Positions 59,860-64,000 of a stretch of DNA of 64,000 nucleotides are shown here, one piece after another. How positions within the stretch are numbered: the stretch's first letter is position 1; every line of letters begins with the position of its first letter. A program made the position numbers and the translations under genes. The notes beneath the pieces were generated by a model that worked only from the letters and a program-made list of their open reading frames with translations, did no database searches and had not been told where the DNA came from. This DNA comes from Paraphaeosphaeria minitans (Eukaryota > Ascomycota > Dothideomycetes > Pleosporales > Didymosphaeriaceae): contig WJXW01000009.1 of NCBI GenBank assembly GCA_015832175.1, positions 1,798,001 to 1,862,000 on the forward strand. Direction: 5' to 3'.

Positions 59860-61753
59860 ATGGACATGTCTTCGCCGCTCGCCGCCATGCACCCGCCGCC
59901 GCTGCCTGGCCCGTGGGGTTATAGACGCGACCTGCCTCCCTCGAAGCCCTTGTTTGCATCACACACCATGGGTCCCAAGAACTTCAACTTCCGCGACTTG
60001 AGCATGAAGAAGTCTGGCGGCAACGACTACTTCACCATGCAGCCCGTGAGGGGTTCTTCGCCTACCGCGAGCCTCGCTGCCGACATGTCGTCGAACCTGC
60101 ACATGGACCAGAGGTAGCGACATCCCTCGCATGCACCCCTGCCTCAAAGCTGATAGCCTCCTAGTCCCCAGCTCGCGACACCGAGGCGGTCTCTCTTCAC
60201 ATCCGGCTTGTTCCACCAGCTGGACAATCGGGGTAAGCAACAACCTCCCCACGCATGCACGGGGCGAGAATCGGCCTTGTTGATACTAAACTCCAACAGA
60301 AGGAACCACGACCCCGCCCGTACGATGGGAAGGTGTCACCACTCCACCCATCCCTTCGTCCTCGCCCTGCTGCGTACCCGACTCCATGGACATCTCCCCG
60401 CTCCCCCACAAAGTTCCCTTTGGCTTCTTGTCCAACGAGCGTTCCCTGCCCCTGGTCTCCCCCACCCCAGAAGTCTCAACACGGTCTACTGACGACGACA
60501 TGCTCTCGCCCTGCGAGCTGCCCACCCCGTCGCAGTTACCGTTCGCGGCCCCCGACATCGAGGCGCCGCGTCCGACCTCAGCCAATGAGTAAGTCTCAGC
60601 CCGACTCGTGCTTGAATGCCGTGTTGACCAATGCAGACGTAGAAAGCCCACCTTCCTCATGCGCCCCGGTCTTGCTCGCACCAAGAACTACTCGACCAAC
60701 ACCGTCTCACTCAAGACACGCAAAGAGGAGATTCCCGCCTTCCTGTTCGGCGCCGGCGTCAACACCTCCACCCCGTCACTGGACGAGTGCTTTACAATGT
60801 CGCCTCCTCCGGAGCGCCGGCCCATGTCGAACCCAGCTGGAGGCTTCCCACGGCCTAGGCCCTTCGGTTCCAACGTTAGAAAAACTTCCGCCGGCCCGGC
60901 TCGACGGCCGACCAAGATCCGTAGGTCGCTTAGCATGTTTGAGCACCCAGGAGATGTCATGATCGCCAAGCAGGAGAGTGAGAGCTACACCCCGAGCAGT
61001 CTCCAGTCGGTGATGGACGTGGAAGAAGCACCTGGCCTGAAGATGCCTCACACCCTGCAGCCCAACGAGCCGGACAGTTTGCCTCGTATTTCCGATGCAA
61101 CGCTTGTCGACATCATCAACGGCGAGTATGATAACCTTTACCAGAACAAGTACATCATCGACTGCCGCTTTGAATATGAATACAAGGGAGGACACATTGA
61201 TGGAGCCATCAACTATTGTGAAAAGGAGAAGCTGTCGGAGCGACTCTTCGGAGCCGACGCACCTTTGGACACGGCTAACACCCTTCTTATCCTACACTGT
61301 GAATATTCCGCACACCGTGCACCCCGCATGTAAGTTGTCAATCACAGCATCACCTCTCGCACGCTAATTCAGGCTAGGGCTCGCTTTCTCCGCGAAGAGG
61401 ACCGCAAGATCAACGCTCACCGCTACCCCCAGTTGTCGTACCCTGAAGTATACATCTTGGATGGCGGCTACAGCGAATTCTATGCTTCACACCGTGCCCG
61501 CTGCTACCCACAACAGTGGGTCAAGATGGACGCTGAAGAGCACCAGGCCTCGTGCGAACGGGGCATGGCCAAGGTTCGACAGCGCTCCAAGCTCAACCGA
61601 GCCCAGACCTTTGCCTTTGGACAGCAATCTTGCCAGATGGAAGACTCGCCCACCGCTATCGGTCGCGCAAGGAGCGGTGGTGTTATGACGCTCAGTAATG
61701 ACATGCTCAACGCTGGACGACTAGGCGCTACCCGTCGCATGGCCTCGTACTGA
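59860..61753 (+). CDS. NIMT: M-phase inducer phosphatase (Cdc25/Mih1/NimT)
   Basis: This dual-specificity phosphatase removes inhibitory phosphate from Cdk1 Tyr15 to trigger mitosis. Exons 59860-60113, 60165-60232, 60300-60588, 60637-61329 and 61378-61753 give 559 residues. The N-terminal 330 residues are disordered and rich in Ser/Pro with many SP/TP sites, as expected for a Cdk- and checkpoint-regulated region. The rhodanese-fold catalytic domain begins near ISDATLVDIINGEYDN, with the YIIDCRFEYEYKGGHI strand. The active site HCEYSAHRAPRM (HCx5R) sits at the end of exon 4. ARFLREEDRKINAHRYP and YILDGGYSEFY follow. The last acceptor is the second of two close AGs; only that one keeps frame. 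Confidence 0.94.
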
Positions 61754-62994
61754 GCTGGCGACGGGCAGTCCATGATTTCTTTTCACGATTTTGAAACTAC
61801 TTGAGGGCGAACTGGTTCATGGCGTTACTCATTGTTTGCGGCATTCGACACCCAGCCGGGCGTTTGGACACAATTTCCAACTTCATCCTTTCCGGCGTTC
61901 AAGCGACTGCCCTTTTGATCTGGCTGCATCGGACCGGAACATTGAGAGGACGGTAACCACTATTTTAATAGTGCGTAGCATAGCTTGGGTCTACCCTGCC
62001 GTCTCGTTTCAGGCCGATTGCATTGCATACTGCTCGGCTCCTCCGGACCGGGCTTTTACATACATTCTCGCGAGAGTCTGCTGGATACCCATTTTTTGTC
62101 TTCTACCCCGCTTAGAGAGCAGCAGAAGACAGCTGCCTCGCGAGCTTCATCTCCTTTGTTTGTTTCATTCATGCCCGTCCTCACGGATCTTTCTATGTCA
62201 CCCTAAAGAGCTGAAAAACTGCTCTTACGCCCCCAGAGCCATCTGAAGCACATCACGAAACAAATAACTTCCAGCCAGGCCTACGCGCCTTGGACATCAC
62301 CACCACCTGCATCGACACAGCATCTCCTTTACACTCTCCTACCACGGCATTTCCGCACACAGATTGGACTCTCCACCACGGCACCAGTGCATCCCGGCAT
62401 CGGGCACGCTTTTGGTTCCTCGGTCTTCTTCCAGTATCCTCCCTTCTGATCACTGGGTAATCCCCCAAAATATGTTGTTCGGCATCTTGTTGAGTCTCGA
62501 CCGATTTTGATTGTGCTTATTCTGCTTGCCACTTTTCTCTGCGGGCCAGGGGTAAGGGCGTGTAGAGGGCAGTCGGCGTACATATTGGGATTACTGGGCT
62601 GGGCAGAGAGAGATACCAGGTAGTGATTTAGGTACCGCGTCGTAATGGGGAGGAGGAACGACGGTCGAAAGTCTGTCTTGCTCATAAAAAATACAATCGT
62701 CATATTCAAGCGGGTTTTGCATTGTTTGTTTACTGTTCTTATCTCCGTGATGGTAATGCCTGACTCGAGTCTCGAGGGGCGTTTCAGTGGGCCCATAGTG
62801 GCGCAGGCCAATGACGAGCATGCCGCTAGCGACGCAGATCCACCCTCGAGCCCCCACTTCACCAAACCAGCGGTCTGCCCCACCCATCCCGCAATGTCTC
62901 AAAAGTGCCGGCAACCAACGCGTCCGGCACCCACGGCGGCCACCTGAGACACACCCCATGCACGTATGACGCGTCGCGCGTGTCCCCCGCTACC
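61754..62994. other. Intergenic, CDC25 3' side to SLD5 promoter
   Basis: About 1.24 kb with no recognised gene. The right end contains two ACGCGT boxes, listed separately. Confidence 0.5.
62918..62974 (+). promoter_or_regulatory. Two ACGCGT (MCB-type) boxes upstream of SLD5
   Basis: ACGCGT occurs at 62918-62923 and 62969-62974, within 80 bases of the SLD5 ATG. This hexamer is the MBF-binding consensus for replication genes in yeasts. Function here is inferred. Confidence 0.45.
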
Positions 62995-63923
62995 ATGGAC
63001 ATCGATGACATCCTCGCCGAAGTCGACGTCGACGCCACGCCGCGCGAGACGCGCGACTTGCAGGAGCTGACGCGGGCGTGGGTCGCGGAGCGCGTTGCGC
63101 CTGAGATGATGGCGTGGCCGGGGGGGTTGATGGAGAGGGTGCTCGGGAGGGTGGGGAGGCAGGTACGTTGCTGAGGGGGGCGTTGTTGGAGGGCTGGAGG
63201 CGAAGGGGTTGGCTGTGGAAGGGTTGAACGGTAAAGGGGTTGATGAAGGGCTGAAGCTAAAGAGGTTGAGGTTGAGGCAGGGCTGACGAGAGCGCGCAGA
63301 TCGAGCTGGTGGAAGACCAGACGGGGAACATGGATCCGAAGACGAATTTTCGCCTGATTGTGGTGCAGACCGAAGTGGAGCGGTTCAAGTTCCTGGTGAG
63401 GAGCTTTTTGAGGGCGCGGTTGAGGAAGGTGTGTACTCCCTCCTAGCCGCTGTTGAGAGAATGGGGGGAAAGTATGGGGTGGAGGTGGAGGTGGAGTGCA
63501 GCGGAAGGCAAAGGGAAAGGAAAGCAAAGCAAAGCTAACAAGTGTTTCTGGCAGATCGACACCCACCCCCTCCACATCCTCGCGAAACACACCGAGTCCG
63601 ACGCGTCCCATCCTCTCCTCTCCCCCGCAGAGTACCAGTACCTCACCTCGCATCAGGCGCTGCTGGCCGCGCACTATGGCGCCTCGTTCCTCTCGCAGTT
63701 CCCGAATAACTTACAGCGGATGGACGACACGACGGGCGGGATCAGCATGGTGGATAAACCCGATGAAGACGCGGCGGTGTTGGTGAGGGTGCTGAGGGAT
63801 GTCGGGGAGGTCGCGGTGGAGGGGACGGATAAGAAGTTGGATATGAAGAGGGGGGATGTGTGGGTTGTGAGGTGGAGTGCGGTGAGGGGTTGGGTGGGGA
63901 GTGGGGATTTGGAGATTATATGA
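62995..63923 (+). CDS. SLD5: GINS complex subunit Sld5
   Basis: Sld5 is one of four GINS subunits that join Cdc45 and MCM to form the replicative helicase. Exons 62995-63162, 63300-63428 and 63555-63923 give 221 residues, the usual size. All three junctions are phase 0. The N-terminal A-domain starts [23 protein letters not shown], continues through [10 protein letters not shown] and [19 protein letters not shown] at the exon 2/3 joint, and includes [21 protein letters not shown]. The C-terminal B-domain ends [21 protein letters not shown], matching the family terminus. Intron 1 (137 bases) and intron 2 (126 bases) are longer than most in this window. It is the last gene before the window edge. 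Confidence 0.93.
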
Positions 63924-64000
63924 TATGATTGGGAAGACCTGGGCATAAGGTCGCCGGGATCAGAGCGGCTGGGCATCAGTCGATCGCTGACTTCAGAGCA

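Noticed and set aside
1..64000. tRNA, rRNA or CRISPR loci
   Set aside because: No cloverleaf with a plausible T-loop, no rRNA signature and no spaced identical repeats were found by eye. Weak RNA genes could still have been missed.

Overview
The window looks like a filamentous ascomycete (Pezizomycotina) chromosome, most probably a Dothideomycete. The reasons are short GT-AG introns of about 48-120 bases, intron-bearing housekeeping genes that rebuild cleanly in frame, a fungal NACHT-WD40 receptor, a fungal RCR protein, and a two-speed layout in which a mutation-riddled AT-rich block abuts gene-dense DNA of balanced composition. The class-level call is inference.

1-15.6 kb is a transposon graveyard. 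The sequence is saturated with TpA and TAG, almost no reading frame survives, and conserved retroelement motifs carry G-to-A and C-to-T changes typical of repeat-induced point mutation (RIP). It holds two Ty3/gypsy copies (integrase, chromodomain and an LTR each), a Ty1/copia reverse transcriptase remnant, a nearly complete 2.97 kb LTR element with a target-site duplication, and a gag/protease remnant that this element probably interrupts. A 191-base TG...CA insertion with perfect 5-base target duplications sits inside one LTR and is much less mutated than its host. 15.6-18.1 kb is a transition zone with one weak gene candidate.

18.4-27.4 kb is housekeeping: a TFIIIC triple-barrel subunit, RPA135 (RNA polymerase I second subunit), the lysosomal/vacuolar GTPase ARL8, and an RCR-type membrane protein. 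27.9-41.5 kb is more accessory: a 1668-residue alpha/beta-hydrolase-NACHT-WD40 receptor of the fungal NLR type, two fructosamine-kinase-like genes on either side of a DHA1-like MFS transporter, and a secreted gamma-glutamyltransferase. The second kinase copy has a GC-AG intron and an out-of-frame last exon.

41.8-64 kb is again conserved: condensin subunit Cnd1 head-to-head with the Cdc7 kinase, mitochondrial ribosomal protein uS17m, the ER-luminal DnaJ Scj1 (ending HDEL), the rDNA factor Pol5, the mitotic phosphatase Cdc25/NimT and the GINS subunit Sld5. Cell-cycle and replication genes (Cnd1, Cdc7, Cdc25, Sld5) and ribosome-production genes (RPA135, TFIIIC subunit, Pol5) are over-represented, though they are not an operon. 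ACGCGT (MBF-type) boxes lie just upstream of Cdc7 and Sld5. Tandem repeats fill the gaps at 51.7-52 kb and 58.2-59.6 kb.

Gene models were spliced by eye: junctions were chosen by GT-AG sites, frame and family similarity. No alignment or transcript data were available. No tRNA, rRNA or other RNA gene was recognised.
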